Of a stretch of DNA of 64,000 nucleotides, positions 49,421-58,083 are shown one piece after another; the stretch's first letter is position 1; every line of letters begins with the position of its first letter. A program made the translations under genes and the position numbers. This stretch comes from Roseiconus nitratireducens. GTDB taxonomy: Bacteria; Planctomycetota; Planctomycetia; Pirellulales; Pirellulaceae. Below the pieces are notes generated by a model. That model did no database searches. It was not told the DNA's origin and worked only from the letters and a program-made list of their open reading frames with translations. The DNA lies in NCBI RefSeq assembly GCF_008629675.1, contig NZ_VWOX01000001.1, positions 310,001-374,000 of the forward strand, given 5' to 3'.

Positions 49421-50281
49421 GTGGGCCGTAACATTTGGATGATTGCCCTGGCGCTCTCTGGCACCTTCGTTTGCAAGGTCGCGACAACTGCCGAACCGGA
49501 GACTTACCTGCTGCGTTACTCGCTGACCGAAGGCCAGCGACTGAATTATGAAGTCACGCACGTCGCCAAGACCAAGACGCGGCTTCAAGGCAAAGAAGAA
49601 TCCTCGCAGGTCCACACCGTCAGCCAGCGGCATTGGCAAGTCGCCGACGTGAACGACAAAGACATGACCTTCGATCACGTCGTCGACTCGGTGGAAATGA
49701 CTCAAAAGCAGGGCGATCAGGAAGAAGTCCGCTGGTCCAGCACCTCCGGCGAGCTGGCCCCGCCGGTGTTCGCCAAGGTCGCCGAGCGGATCGGCCACAC
49801 CCTGTCGACCGTCTCGATCAACGCCCGCGGCCAGGAGACCAACCGCGTGGACAACGGCGGCAGCAAGGCATCGCTGGGGATGGGATCACTCAGTTTGGCG
49901 CTGCCGGAAGAACCGATCGCCGTCGGTGACTCCTGGTCGGTTCCTCGCGAAATCAAAACGCGCACCGATGAGGGTCTGGTCAAACCGATCAAGATTCGTG
50001 AACTGTACACCCTGGAGAAGGTGTCGACCGGCGTGGCAACGTTGTCGATCCGCAGCGAGCCGTTGACGCCGATTGACGAACCTTCGGTGCAGGCGCAAGT
50101 GGTTCAGCAGTTGAGCAACGGCGAAATCAAATTCGACCTGGACGCCGGTCACATGATCAGCAAGGAACTCAATTGGGACGAAACCGTCGTCGGGTTTCAA
50201 GGCAACAACAGCCTGATGGAATACCGCGCCCGAATGACCGAACGGCTGGTCGATAACATCGTCCGCACGGCCCGCAAATAG
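49421..50281 (+). CDS. Secreted DUF6263-like protein
   Basis: 286 residues from GTG 49421, which follows AGGAG by 8 bases. A signal peptide (IWMIALALSGTFVCKVATTA) is followed by a long beta-rich region with LLRYSLTEGQRLNYEVTHVAKTK, typical of DUF6263 proteins. Later are LPEEPIAVGDSW and a C-terminal RLVDNIVRTARK. The family has no known activity and probably folds into a lipocalin- or barrel-like sheet in the periplasm. No operon partner is obvious. The family assignment is by pattern and moderately sure. Confidence 0.75.
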   Translation: MGRNIWMIALALSGTFVCKVATTAEPETYLLRYSLTEGQRLNYEVTHVAKTKTRLQGKEESSQVHTVSQRHWQVADVNDKDMTFDHVVDSVEMTQKQGDQEEVRWSSTSGELAPPVFAKVAERIGHTLSTVSINARGQETNRVDNGGSKASLGMGSLSLALPEEPIAVGDSWSVPREIKTRTDEGLVKPIKIRELYTLEKVSTGVATLSIRSEPLTPIDEPSVQAQVVQQLSNGEIKFDLDAGHMISKELNWDETVVGFQGNNSLMEYRARMTERLVDNIVRTARK

Positions 50282-50306
50282 TCATTTCGGTGTGCAGGGC
50301 CTCACG

Positions 50307-50328
50307 GCCACCGGAGGTTTCCGGTGGC
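50307..50328. terminator. Hairpin between convergent genes
   Basis: A 9-bp perfect stem (GCCACCGGA and TCCGGTGGC) with GGTT loop, between the convergent DUF6263-like and nadK genes. No run of T follows, so it is probably a weak or bidirectional stop. Confidence 0.45.
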
Positions 50329-50370
50329 GTGATGCGCCGGTGGCGTTTGGAGACGGTGCGTCCCGGGCAT

Positions 50371-51261
50371 TCAGATCGATCCGCCCCAGCCCAGCTTGTC
50401 CCGCAGCGTTCGGTAGTCGTTTTGGCCGGGGACGGACAGCATTTGAAAGGACGTCTGCGCCCGTGCAACCTGGACGCGATCGCCCGCGTGCAGCTGGCCC
50501 AGGATCCGGCCGTCCACGACAACGCTGGTCGATTCATTGGGTTCGCTGACGGTCAACTCGAATCGCGTATCGGCTGAATCAACCAGCGGACGATAGGTCA
50601 GCGTGTGGGGGCTGATCGGCGAGATCACCACCGCGTCCAAGGTTCGCCGCAAGATCGGGCCGCCGGCGGACAGATTGTGCGCCGTCGAACCGACCGGCGT
50701 TGCCAGGATCAGCCCATCGCAGCGGTACCGTGTGGCCAGGTTTCCGTCGGCAAACAGATCGATGCCCAGGATCTGGTAGGGTGGACCGCCAAGCACGGCG
50801 ACCTCATTGAGCGCCAGCTGCTCCGCAATGCAGTTCCCGTCGCGCACCAGCTTCACCGCCAACATCAGGTGGTCGACGATCGCGAATTTTCCAGAGCTGA
50901 CCTGCGGCCAAACTTCCAGAAAGTCGTCGGGCGAGAGCGCCGCAAGAAAGCCCAGGTTGCCACAGTTGATTCCCAGAACCGGGATCTCCCGGCCAGACAA
51001 CTGCCGGGCGGTTTGCAGAATCGAACCGTCCCCGCCGAGCACGATCACCAGGTCGATGTCGGGATCGTCGAAGGAGTAGGCGAACGAAAAATCTTGGGCG
51101 ACGATTTCGGCGTGCTGCGCAATGATCGGACCCAGCCGGACGGCTTCCTGACGCACCCGTTCTCGGCCGGGCGTCCCCAGAATCACAACGCGGGGTCGCG
51201 GTTGATCGCTTTGCTGCCAGGTTTTTTTAGGCGACGATTTGGTCGATTTCTTGCTCGGCAT
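50371..51261 (-). CDS. nadK: NAD kinase
   Basis: 296 residues from ATG 51261. It phosphorylates NAD to NADP in the cytosol. The GGDGS phosphate loop is at 76-80 (VIVLGGDGSIL), followed by GINCGNLGFL, LALNEVAVLG and DGLILATPVGSTAHNLSAGGPIL. A Lys/Ser-rich head of about 20 residues is not conserved. Last of a minus-strand block with dxs, prenyl synthase, xseB and mnmA; dxs ends 77 bp upstream. NADPH supply fits the reductive MEP pathway, but the link is only context. Confidence 0.95.
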   Translation of the reverse strand: MPSKKSTKSSPKKTWQQSDQPRPRVVILGTPGRERVRQEAVRLGPIIAQHAEIVAQDFSFAYSFDDPDIDLVIVLGGDGSILQTARQLSGREIPVLGINCGNLGFLAALSPDDFLEVWPQVSSGKFAIVDHLMLAVKLVRDGNCIAEQLALNEVAVLGGPPYQILGIDLFADGNLATRYRCDGLILATPVGSTAHNLSAGGPILRRTLDAVVISPISPHTLTYRPLVDSADTRFELTVSEPNESTSVVVDGRILGQLHAGDRVQVARAQTSFQMLSVPGQNDYRTLRDKLGWGGSI

Positions 51262-51338
51262 ACGACCGCTCAGGTGCTTGATCGGCAGGCAGCCGATCAG
51301 GTTCTTGCCTCGGCATGAAGCCGATCAGGACAGGTTGG

Positions 51339-53243
51339 TCACGGCACCGCCGCCTCGGACGCCAAGGCAGCTTCGCGGCACCGCTGGGCGATCGCTTTGG
51401 GGCTCAGCCCGTTCTGCTGCAGCAGGTCATTGCGATCACCGTGCTCCACAAAGGTATCCGGCAATCCCAGCACCTGCACGCCCCGCGTGTCCAAACGTTG
51501 TGCGACCGCAGATTCCAGGAACGCCGCCCCGAAACCGCCCACGACCGTGTTTTCTTCCAGGGTCAGCACGAATCGTCCGTTGGTGATCGAGCGGCGGACC
51601 ATGGCGGCGTCGATCGGTTTGGCGAATCGGGCGTTGACGACCTCCACATCCAACTCCTGCTCCAGCAATTCGGCTGCGGCAAGCGCATTTTCCAGCATCG
51701 CTCCGAAAGCGACGATCGTGCCGTCCTCGCCCGGGCGAACCACTTCGCTTTTTCCCAATTCGATCGCGGGCACCGACCGCGAGCACTTCATGGCCGACGC
51801 TTTGGGATAACGGATGCTGCAGGGGTGATCTTGTTTCAGGGCGAACCGGAGCATCATGCCAAGCTCTTCGGCGTAGCCCGGTGCCATCACGACCAGGTTG
51901 GGGAACAGCCGCATGTAGCCGATGTCGTAGACGCCGTGGTGTGTTGGGCCGTCCGGACCGGTCAGGCCGGCGCGGTCCAGCATGAACACGACCGGCAGGT
52001 CCTGCAGGCAGACCTCCTGGAAGATTTGATCGTAACTGCGCTGCAGAAACGTGCTGTAGATGTCGACGATCGGTCTCGCACCGGCTTTGCACTGCCCGGC
52101 GGCGAAGGCGACCGCGTGGGATTCGCAGATCCCGACGTCAAAGAACTGGTTGGGAAACTTTTCGCGGATCGGTTCCAACTTGTTTCCCTGGCACATCGCC
52201 GCGGTGATCACCGAAACCTTTTCGTCGGCGGCCAGCGCCTCGCCGATCGCATCGCGAGCGTGAACGGTGAACGCCGGCAGCCCATCACTGCTGCGGGTGA
52301 CCGGTTTTCCATCCTGGTCTTCGAAGGCTGGCGGGGTGTGAAAGAACACCGGATCGGCAGCCGCCGGTTTGTAGCCGTGCCCCTTTTCCGTCACCACGTG
52401 CAACAGCACCGGTCCCTTCATCTCGCGGACCATCGCCAGGTACTTTCGCAGCAACGTGATGTCGTGGCCGTCGATCGGACCGACGTAGCGAATATTCAAC
52501 TCTTCAAACAGCATGCCGCCGAGCAACCCGGCTTTGACGCCCTCTTTCATCTGCGCCAGGAACCGTTCGGCGGGATCGCCAAACATCGGAATCTGTTCGA
52601 GCAACTTGCCGACTTCGGTCTTCAGCCCGGTGTAGTAGGGGTTGCTCCGCAGCCGATCCAGATAGCCAGCGACCGCGCCGACCCGCGGGCAGATCGACAT
52701 CTTGTTGTCGTTCAACACGATGGTCAGGTCGTCTTTCAATTCCCCGGCGTTGTTCAGAGCCTCGAACACGATGCCGCTGGGAAACGCACCGTCACCGATC
52801 ACCGCCACCGTGTGCCGGTCGCCCTGCCCGACCATCAGGTCGCCGCTGCGGAGCCCCACCGCCGTGCTGACACTGCATCCGGCGTGGCCGGTCATGAACA
52901 GGTCGTATTCGCTCTCGTGCGGGTTGGGGTAGCCCATCAGGCCCCCCTGCGTGCGGATGGTTGGGAATTGCGAGTACCGGCCGGTCACCAATTTGTGCGG
53001 ATAGATTTGGTGGCCGGTGTCCCAGATCAGCCGATCCTTGCGAAAGTCGAATTCGCAGTGCAACGCCAGACAAAGCTCGACCACGCCCAAATTGGAGGCG
53101 AAGTGGGCCGTCCGCGTTGCCAGCAAATTGCACAGGACGTCGCGGATTTCCAGCGCAGTGGCTTTCAGCTGATCCTGTGAAAACTCACGTAACGCCGTCG
53201 CGTCTTCCAGACTTGCCAAATTGGGATGTTTCGGTTCGTTCAA
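51339..53243 (-). CDS. dxs: 1-deoxy-D-xylulose-5-phosphate synthase
   Basis: 634 residues from ATG 53243. It condenses pyruvate and glyceraldehyde 3-phosphate to DXP using thiamine diphosphate, the first step of the MEP isoprenoid pathway. HFASNLGVVEL and DTGHQIYPHKLVTGR correspond to the family N-terminus, and the TPP/Mg motif is GDGAFPSG at 150-157 with LNDNKMSI. The transketolase-like C-terminus has GLTGPDGPTHHG. It lies 51 bp after the prenyl synthase gene, the same neighbours as in many bacteria (xseB-ispA-dxs). Confidence 0.97.
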   Translation of the reverse strand: MNEPKHPNLASLEDATALREFSQDQLKATALEIRDVLCNLLATRTAHFASNLGVVELCLALHCEFDFRKDRLIWDTGHQIYPHKLVTGRYSQFPTIRTQGGLMGYPNPHESEYDLFMTGHAGCSVSTAVGLRSGDLMVGQGDRHTVAVIGDGAFPSGIVFEALNNAGELKDDLTIVLNDNKMSICPRVGAVAGYLDRLRSNPYYTGLKTEVGKLLEQIPMFGDPAERFLAQMKEGVKAGLLGGMLFEELNIRYVGPIDGHDITLLRKYLAMVREMKGPVLLHVVTEKGHGYKPAAADPVFFHTPPAFEDQDGKPVTRSSDGLPAFTVHARDAIGEALAADEKVSVITAAMCQGNKLEPIREKFPNQFFDVGICESHAVAFAAGQCKAGARPIVDIYSTFLQRSYDQIFQEVCLQDLPVVFMLDRAGLTGPDGPTHHGVYDIGYMRLFPNLVVMAPGYAEELGMMLRFALKQDHPCSIRYPKASAMKCSRSVPAIELGKSEVVRPGEDGTIVAFGAMLENALAAAELLEQELDVEVVNARFAKPIDAAMVRRSITNGRFVLTLEENTVVGGFGAAFLESAVAQRLDTRGVQVLGLPDTFVEHGDRNDLLQQNGLSPKAIAQRCREAALASEAAVP

Positions 53244-53294
53244 TGCGCCGTCCTGCTGGGGGTCAATCGTGGGGCGTCGAAGCGCGGACGCTCC

Positions 53295-54335
53295 TCAACG
53301 TGAGCGGTTCAAAACATATCGGGCCAGCGTCTCTAACCGCCATGCCGCCTGGCCGAAAACCGCCAGGTGGCCGCGGGCCGATGCGATCAGTTCCCGGGCA
53401 CGGGTCCGAGCGGGGTCCAGTCCCATCAGCCCCGGGTAGGTCAGCTTGCCGCGTTGGGCGTCCTTTCCGACACGTTTTCCGATCTCGGCCTCGTCGGCCG
53501 TATAGTCCAGTAAATCGTCTACGACTTGAAACGCCAATCCGAGATCGGCGGCGTAAGCGGCCAGCGTCCGCCGCTCGGGCTCGCTAGCGCCGCTTAGAAT
53601 CGCCCCCAAATCCAGGGAGGCGGCAAACAATGCGCCGGTTTTGCGGCGGTGGATCGATTCCAGCAACGCCAAAGTTGCCGGGCGTTGTTGCGAATCGGAT
53701 TCAGGCGGGTGTTCTTTTTCGGCCGCCAGATCATCGGCCTGACCGCCCACCAACTGTTCCGGCCCGGCCGCCGTCGCCAACACCCGGACCGCTTCGGCGA
53801 TCACCGCCGGATCGGATAAATGGCGGCACAGATGGGCGATCGCCAACGGTTGCAAGGCGTCTCCGGCCAGGATCGCGGTGGCTTCGTCAAATTCGATGTG
53901 CACGGTCGGACGTCCACGACGCAGATCGTCATCGTCCATCGCCGGGAGATCGTCGTGAATCAGCGAGTATGCGTGGATCATTTCGACCGCCACCGCTCCG
54001 GGCATCGCCTGCCGGGCCGACCCGCCACAGGCTTCCGCGGCCATCAGGACCAAAGCCGGACGCAGACGTTTGCCCGGTGCCAGCACGGCGTATCGGATGG
54101 CATCAGCCAACCGCGCGGGGCATCCTTCGCCGAACCGACACGCCTCGGCGAGTGCCTGTTCGATCGATGGCAAGAGATCGCCAAGGGCGTCCTGAACGTC
54201 GACAGGATTGTCGACACCGTCGAGCGGACGCTCCGCCGAGATGTCGGCATCCGGAACGGTCGATTCGGCTGCCTGCGGCGCGTGATTCCGGTGGCGGGTC
54301 CGTGATTCGGTCGGATCGGAGGGCAAGGCTGACAA
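53295..54335 (-). CDS. ispA: Polyprenyl synthetase (farnesyl/geranylgeranyl diphosphate synthase type)
   Basis: 346 residues if ATG 54335 is used; the first ~45 residues are disordered and not conserved, so the true start could be later. The first Asp-rich motif DDLPAMDDDDLRRGRP is at 128-143 and the second is FQVVDDLLDYTAD. Chain-length determinants around the first motif (AVEMIHAYSLIHDD) suit short-chain products, C15 or C20, but I would not decide. It condenses isopentenyl diphosphate with allylic diphosphates for quinone, carotenoid or hopanoid supply. The gene lies between xseB and dxs, a conserved neighbourhood. Confidence 0.93.
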   Translation of the reverse strand: MSALPSDPTESRTRHRNHAPQAAESTVPDADISAERPLDGVDNPVDVQDALGDLLPSIEQALAEACRFGEGCPARLADAIRYAVLAPGKRLRPALVLMAAEACGGSARQAMPGAVAVEMIHAYSLIHDDLPAMDDDDLRRGRPTVHIEFDEATAILAGDALQPLAIAHLCRHLSDPAVIAEAVRVLATAAGPEQLVGGQADDLAAEKEHPPESDSQQRPATLALLESIHRRKTGALFAASLDLGAILSGASEPERRTLAAYAADLGLAFQVVDDLLDYTADEAEIGKRVGKDAQRGKLTYPGLMGLDPARTRARELIASARGHLAVFGQAAWRLETLARYVLNRSR

Positions 54336-54399
54336 TGCGGAAAAGAGATCGCGGATCAGGAGATGTCAAATGCAACGCATTCGCGAGGAATGATAGAGT

Positions 54400-54807
54400 C
54401 TAAAACAGCCCTGTTTGATCGTCCACCTCGCTTGCGGGGGGATCGTTTTCCCCGCAAGTGTTGTCGCGTGCCGCGTTCGACGTCGTCGTTTTGCCCGGTT
54501 CGGGTTCACCGATCGCAGGTTCACTGGGCACGGGTTCACCGGGGACGGGCTCGACCGTCGGCGTTCCGTCTTCGTCCACGCTCATTAAAACCGAAATCCG
54601 TCGCTCCGCCTGCTCCAGTGCCGCGTGGCACCGTTTGATCTTCTCGATCCCTTTTTCGTACTCGACCAAGGAGGCTGACAAGCCAAGTTGTCCGCTTTCG
54701 AGCTGCGTGACAACCTTTTCGACCTCCTCCAACGTGGCTTCAAAGTCGAGCGGTTCCGATGACTCCGCATCGGTCGGTTTCAGTGTGGAACGTTTTTTCT
54801 TCGCCAT
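54400..54807 (-). CDS. xseB: Exodeoxyribonuclease VII small subunit
   Basis: 135 residues from ATG 54807 (MAKKKRSTLK); the frame extends to 55023 through repeats without homology. The family core is residues about 20-75 (FEATLEEVEKVVTQLESGQLGLSASLVEYEKG), two helices that bind XseA. The usual length is 65-90, so the ~55-residue tail is extra: it has repeated Pro/Glu/Gly blocks (VPGEPVPSEPAIGEPEPG). The xseA gene is not adjacent. It is placed upstream of ispA-type prenyl synthase and dxs as in E. coli. Confidence 0.93.
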   Translation of the reverse strand: MAKKKRSTLKPTDAESSEPLDFEATLEEVEKVVTQLESGQLGLSASLVEYEKGIEKIKRCHAALEQAERRISVLMSVDEDGTPTVEPVPGEPVPSEPAIGEPEPGKTTTSNAARDNTCGENDPPASEVDDQTGLF

Positions 54808-54923
54808 GCGGTGGGTCCTCCCGATTCGGTCGCGTCTTCCATCCGGTCGCTTCGCCCCCGGAACTGGACTCTGTCTGCCCATGGGATTGTCGTCAAGCGG
54901 TGACTTCACCGCGTTCCATCGAA

Positions 54924-55014
54924 GTAGCCACGCTCGCCCAGACGTACAGAACGTAGCCACGCTCGCCCAGACGTACAAAACGTAGCCACGCTCGCCAGAG
55001 CGTGGAACGTACAG
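54924..55014. repeat. Three tandem 29-bp units
   Basis: Units begin at 54924, 54953 and 54982. The first two carry GTAGCCACGCTCGCCCAGAC; the third has the full palindrome CCACGCTCGCCAGAGCGTGG. The core resembles the GTCA-looped hairpin at 42835-42858. The array is in the 246-bp gap between mnmA and xseB on the minus strand. The units are contiguous and there are no spacers, so this is not a CRISPR. Confidence 0.85.
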
Positions 55015-55053
55015 TTTCGCCACCGTCGGACGCCGGCAGCTGCATCGCGCGGA

Positions 55054-56202
55054 TCATTGGATCCAGCCGCCGCCGATGACGCGGGTTCCCCTGTAAACCA
55101 CGGCGGCCTGCCCGGGCGCGACCGCTTCGACCGGCTCGATGAAGCGAGCGACGAACCGCTCCGGTGCATCCGGATCCAATTCGATCCTGGCGGGTTCGGG
55201 CGAGCCGTTGTAACGGATCTGGACGGCCAGATCGTCGCCGGCGCCGTCGTCACCGTTCAACTGGCGTGGATCGATCAGCCAATTGGCATCGACCGCGGTC
55301 AATTCTCCGCGGGCCAACGACTGCTTGTCGCCCAGCACCACGCGATTGGTTTCCGGTTCGATGCGGATCACGAAATGCGGCGTCCCCAACGCGATTCCCA
55401 GGCCCTTCCGCTGTCCGACCGTGAACGCTTCGTAACCTTGGTGGTGACCGACGACTTCGCCCGTGGTGGTGACGAATTCGCCAGCGGTCGACCCAACAAG
55501 CTCGGGCCGCTTTGCTTTGACAAAGTCACTGTGGTGGCCTTGGGTCACGAAGCAGATTTCTTGGCTGTCACGCTTTCCCGCCACGCCCAACTGAAGGCTT
55601 TGGGCGATCTCACGAATCTCGCTCTTGCGATAATCTCCCACCGGCAGCAGCATCCGAGCGAGCAGCGGGCGGCGGATCCCGAACAGCGCGTAGGACTGGT
55701 CCTTGTTGGAATCGCGTCCGCGGTGCAGTTGTCCGTCGATCATGCGGGCGTAGTGTCCCGTGGCGACAAAGTCGGCTTCGACGCCGTCGGCGTAGTCGAA
55801 CAGTCGCCCGAATTTGATCCAATGGTTGCACTTGACGCACGGATTGGGGGTCCGACCGTTGAGGTAGTCGTCAACGAAATAATCGACGATCCGTCGGAAG
55901 TCCGACTGCAGGTCCAACGCGTAAAATGGAATGCCGAATTTGGCCGCGACACGTTTGGCGTCGGCGGCGTCACTGGCGGTGCAGCAGCCCTGTTTGTGAT
56001 CCGCCCGCCCCCCCAGCACGGGAAGGGCCGGGGAGGAATCGGGGCGTTGATCGCCGGCTGAGGCATCGACCTGGCAGACCTGGCTGGACTCTTCCCCGTG
56101 GCGCATGAAAATACCGATCACGTCGTGCCCTGCCTCCAACAACAGGTGCGCCGCGACGCTCGAATCAACCCCGCCACTCATCGCCAGGACAACACGTGCC
56201 AT
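55054..56202 (-). CDS. mnmA: tRNA-specific 2-thiouridylase
   Basis: 382 residues from ATG 56202. It adds sulfur to U34 of tRNAs for Lys, Glu and Gln. The PP-loop is SGGVDSS (9-15), and the catalytic pair is C125 in NPCVKCN and C217 in SQEICFV. An additional Cys at 122 makes a CxxC, and a further ~30-residue Cys-rich insert (about 35-75) follows the PP-loop. ATGHYARM and SNKDQSYALFG are standard. It is divergent from prfB, 70 bp apart. Three cysteines could hold an iron-sulfur cluster as proposed for some related thiolases; that is inference. Confidence 0.96.
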   Translation of the reverse strand: MARVVLAMSGGVDSSVAAHLLLEAGHDVIGIFMRHGEESSQVCQVDASAGDQRPDSSPALPVLGGRADHKQGCCTASDAADAKRVAAKFGIPFYALDLQSDFRRIVDYFVDDYLNGRTPNPCVKCNHWIKFGRLFDYADGVEADFVATGHYARMIDGQLHRGRDSNKDQSYALFGIRRPLLARMLLPVGDYRKSEIREIAQSLQLGVAGKRDSQEICFVTQGHHSDFVKAKRPELVGSTAGEFVTTTGEVVGHHQGYEAFTVGQRKGLGIALGTPHFVIRIEPETNRVVLGDKQSLARGELTAVDANWLIDPRQLNGDDGAGDDLAVQIRYNGSPEPARIELDPDAPERFVARFIEPVEAVAPGQAAVVYRGTRVIGGGWIQ

Positions 56203-56272
56203 GTATAGTTTTGACCCTGGATTCTGTTCGAAACAAAAAAATTCGCCGGCGGCGAAAAGGATATGATCACTG

Positions 56273-57397
56273 ATGGACGCCGAATTGGTTCAGCGTAGTG
56301 AAGAGATCAAAAATCGCCTGAAACAGCTTTCTCAATCCCTCGATCACGACACCAAGGCCCAACAGATCGAAGAAATCGAATCCCGAATGTCGGAACCCGA
56401 TTTTTGGGACGACAACGATGCGGCGCAAAAAACGGTCGGCCAGCTGAAGTCGCTCAAGTCCATTGTCGGGCCGATGGACGAATTGTCCAGCAGCGCCGCG
56501 GATTTGTCCGCGTTGATGGAGATGGCTGCCGAGGACGAATCGGTTGCCGGCGAGGTGGAGGCGGAAATCAGCCGGCTGGAAAAGATCCTCGATGACTTGG
56601 AGCTCAAAGCACTGCTCAGCGGGCCCAACGACGAAGCCGGTGCGATCCTGTCGATCAACGCCCGCGACGGCGGGACCGATGCCAACGACTGGGCCGAGAT
56701 GATGCTCCGCATGTACTCCGCCTGGGCGGTCGGGCAGGATTTCAAAATTGAACTCCTGGATCGATCCGACAACGAGGAAGCCGGAATCAACAGTGCCTCC
56801 ATCGCGATTCGCGGCCCGATGGCCTATGGCTACCTCAAAGGCGAGGAAGGCATGCACCGCCTGGTTCGCATCAGCCCGTTCAACAGCGAAGGCAAGCGTC
56901 AAACCAGTTTCGCCGCGGTCAGCGTCGCACCAGAGATCGATGATTCCATCGAAGTGGACATTCAGGAGAAGGATGTTCGCGAGGACCGCTACCGGGCCGG
57001 CGGTGCCGGCGGCCAGCACGTCAACAAAACCGACAGCGCGATCCGGCTGACCCACGTGCCCACGAGCACGGTGGTGCAGTGCCAGAACGAACGCAGCCAA
57101 CACCAAAACCGCGCCACGGCTTGGAAGATGCTGCGGGCCAAGATGGCACGTTTGGAAGAAGAAAAACGCGAGGCGGAGGAAGCCAAGAAGTATTCCACGC
57201 AGGCCAAGACCGGATTCGGAAGCCAGATCCGGAACTACTTCCTGCATCCCGACCAACGCGTCAAGGATGCCCGCACGGGACATTACGTCGGCAACTTTCA
57301 CGCCGTGATGGACGGAAGTGAATTGCAAGGCTTTCTGGATGCATTTCTGCGTTGGAAGGCCGGCGAGCCGGTCGGTGCTGCCGAGGCGGATGATTGA
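56273..57397 (+). CDS. prfB: Peptide chain release factor 2
   Basis: 374 residues in one frame from ATG 56273, so there is no programmed frameshift of the E. coli kind. It recognises UGA and UAA: SPF, the RF2 codon-reading tripeptide, is at about 200-202 in RISPFNSEGKR, and GGQ (about 245-247, in AGGAGGQHVNKTDSA) triggers peptidyl-tRNA hydrolysis. The N-terminal domain and C-terminal domain are complete. The stop overlaps the TTG start of an ABC transporter gene by 4 bp. Confidence 0.97.
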   Translation: MDAELVQRSEEIKNRLKQLSQSLDHDTKAQQIEEIESRMSEPDFWDDNDAAQKTVGQLKSLKSIVGPMDELSSSAADLSALMEMAAEDESVAGEVEAEISRLEKILDDLELKALLSGPNDEAGAILSINARDGGTDANDWAEMMLRMYSAWAVGQDFKIELLDRSDNEEAGINSASIAIRGPMAYGYLKGEEGMHRLVRISPFNSEGKRQTSFAAVSVAPEIDDSIEVDIQEKDVREDRYRAGGAGGQHVNKTDSAIRLTHVPTSTVVQCQNERSQHQNRATAWKMLRAKMARLEEEKREAEEAKKYSTQAKTGFGSQIRNYFLHPDQRVKDARTGHYVGNFHAVMDGSELQGFLDAFLRWKAGEPVGAAEADD

Positions 57398-58083
57398 TCG
57401 CGGGCGAGCCCCTGCTGACCGCCGAAGACGTTTCGCGGCGCCACGCGTCGCGAAACCTGTTGGACCAGGTCTGCTTGACGCTCCGCAGCGGCGATCGCGC
57501 CGCCCTGATCGGCAGCTCAGGCAGCGGGAAATCGCTGCTGCTTCGCAGCCTGGCACGGTTGGAACCGATCGACGCGGGGACTTTGCGGTGGCGCGGTGAA
57601 CCGATCACGCCCGCGACGGCGACCGAGTACCGCAGCGATCTGATCTACGTGGCCCAGCGTCCGGCCGTCTTCGAAGGGACCGTCGAAGCCAACCTGCGAA
57701 TCCCGTTCGCCTTGCGGGTGCACCGGGATCGGCAATTCGATCGCGATGCGGTGTTGGAATGGCTGGCCCAGGTCGGACGCGACGAATCGTTTCTGGATCA
57801 ACGCGGCGACCGGCTTTCCGGTGGAGAGATGCAGCTGGTTGCGCTGATCCGCGCGATGCAGTTGCGACCGTCGGCCCTGTTGCTGGACGAACCGACGTCA
57901 TCGCTGGATCCGACCACGGCCGATCAGGTCACGTCGCTGATCACCGCCTGGCATTCAGAGCGACCGGACCATCGGGCGTACCTGTGGGTCACGCACGATT
58001 GGGCCATCACCCGCCGCATTGCGGACACGGTGTACCGGATGCGCGGCGGCAGCCTGTCCGTTCAGGAGGACAGCGATGGCTGA
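57394..58083 (+). CDS. fetA: ABC transporter ATP-binding protein, FetA-like
   Basis: 229 residues from TTG 57394, which overlaps the prfB stop (TTGA). Walker A GSSGSGKS is at 40-47, signature LSGGEMQ at 141-147, and Walker B ALLLDEP at 161-167; the H-loop is VTHDW. The length and pairing with a UPF0014 permease match FetA (YbbL) of the iron exporter FetAB. It overlaps the permease gene by 8 bp, so all three genes are translationally linked. The transported ion is inferred from the pair, and other metals are possible. Confidence 0.88.
   Translation: MIAGEPLLTAEDVSRRHASRNLLDQVCLTLRSGDRAALIGSSGSGKSLLLRSLARLEPIDAGTLRWRGEPITPATATEYRSDLIYVAQRPAVFEGTVEANLRIPFALRVHRDRQFDRDAVLEWLAQVGRDESFLDQRGDRLSGGEMQLVALIRAMQLRPSALLLDEPTSSLDPTTADQVTSLITAWHSERPDHRAYLWVTHDWAITRRIADTVYRMRGGSLSVQEDSDG

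Noticed and set aside
47573..49798. 741-codon antisense frame across a sulfatase and the next gene
   Set aside because: It crosses two well supported genes and a repeat, with no motif of its own.
51315..53180. 621-codon frame opposite dxs
   Set aside because: It is fully covered by dxs motifs on the minus strand.
54924..55014. CRISPR array of 29-bp repeats
   Set aside because: Units touch each other without spacers.
56203..56400. Programmed frameshift at the start of prfB
   Set aside because: The frame is uninterrupted from ATG 56273 and no CTT-TGA-type site is present.
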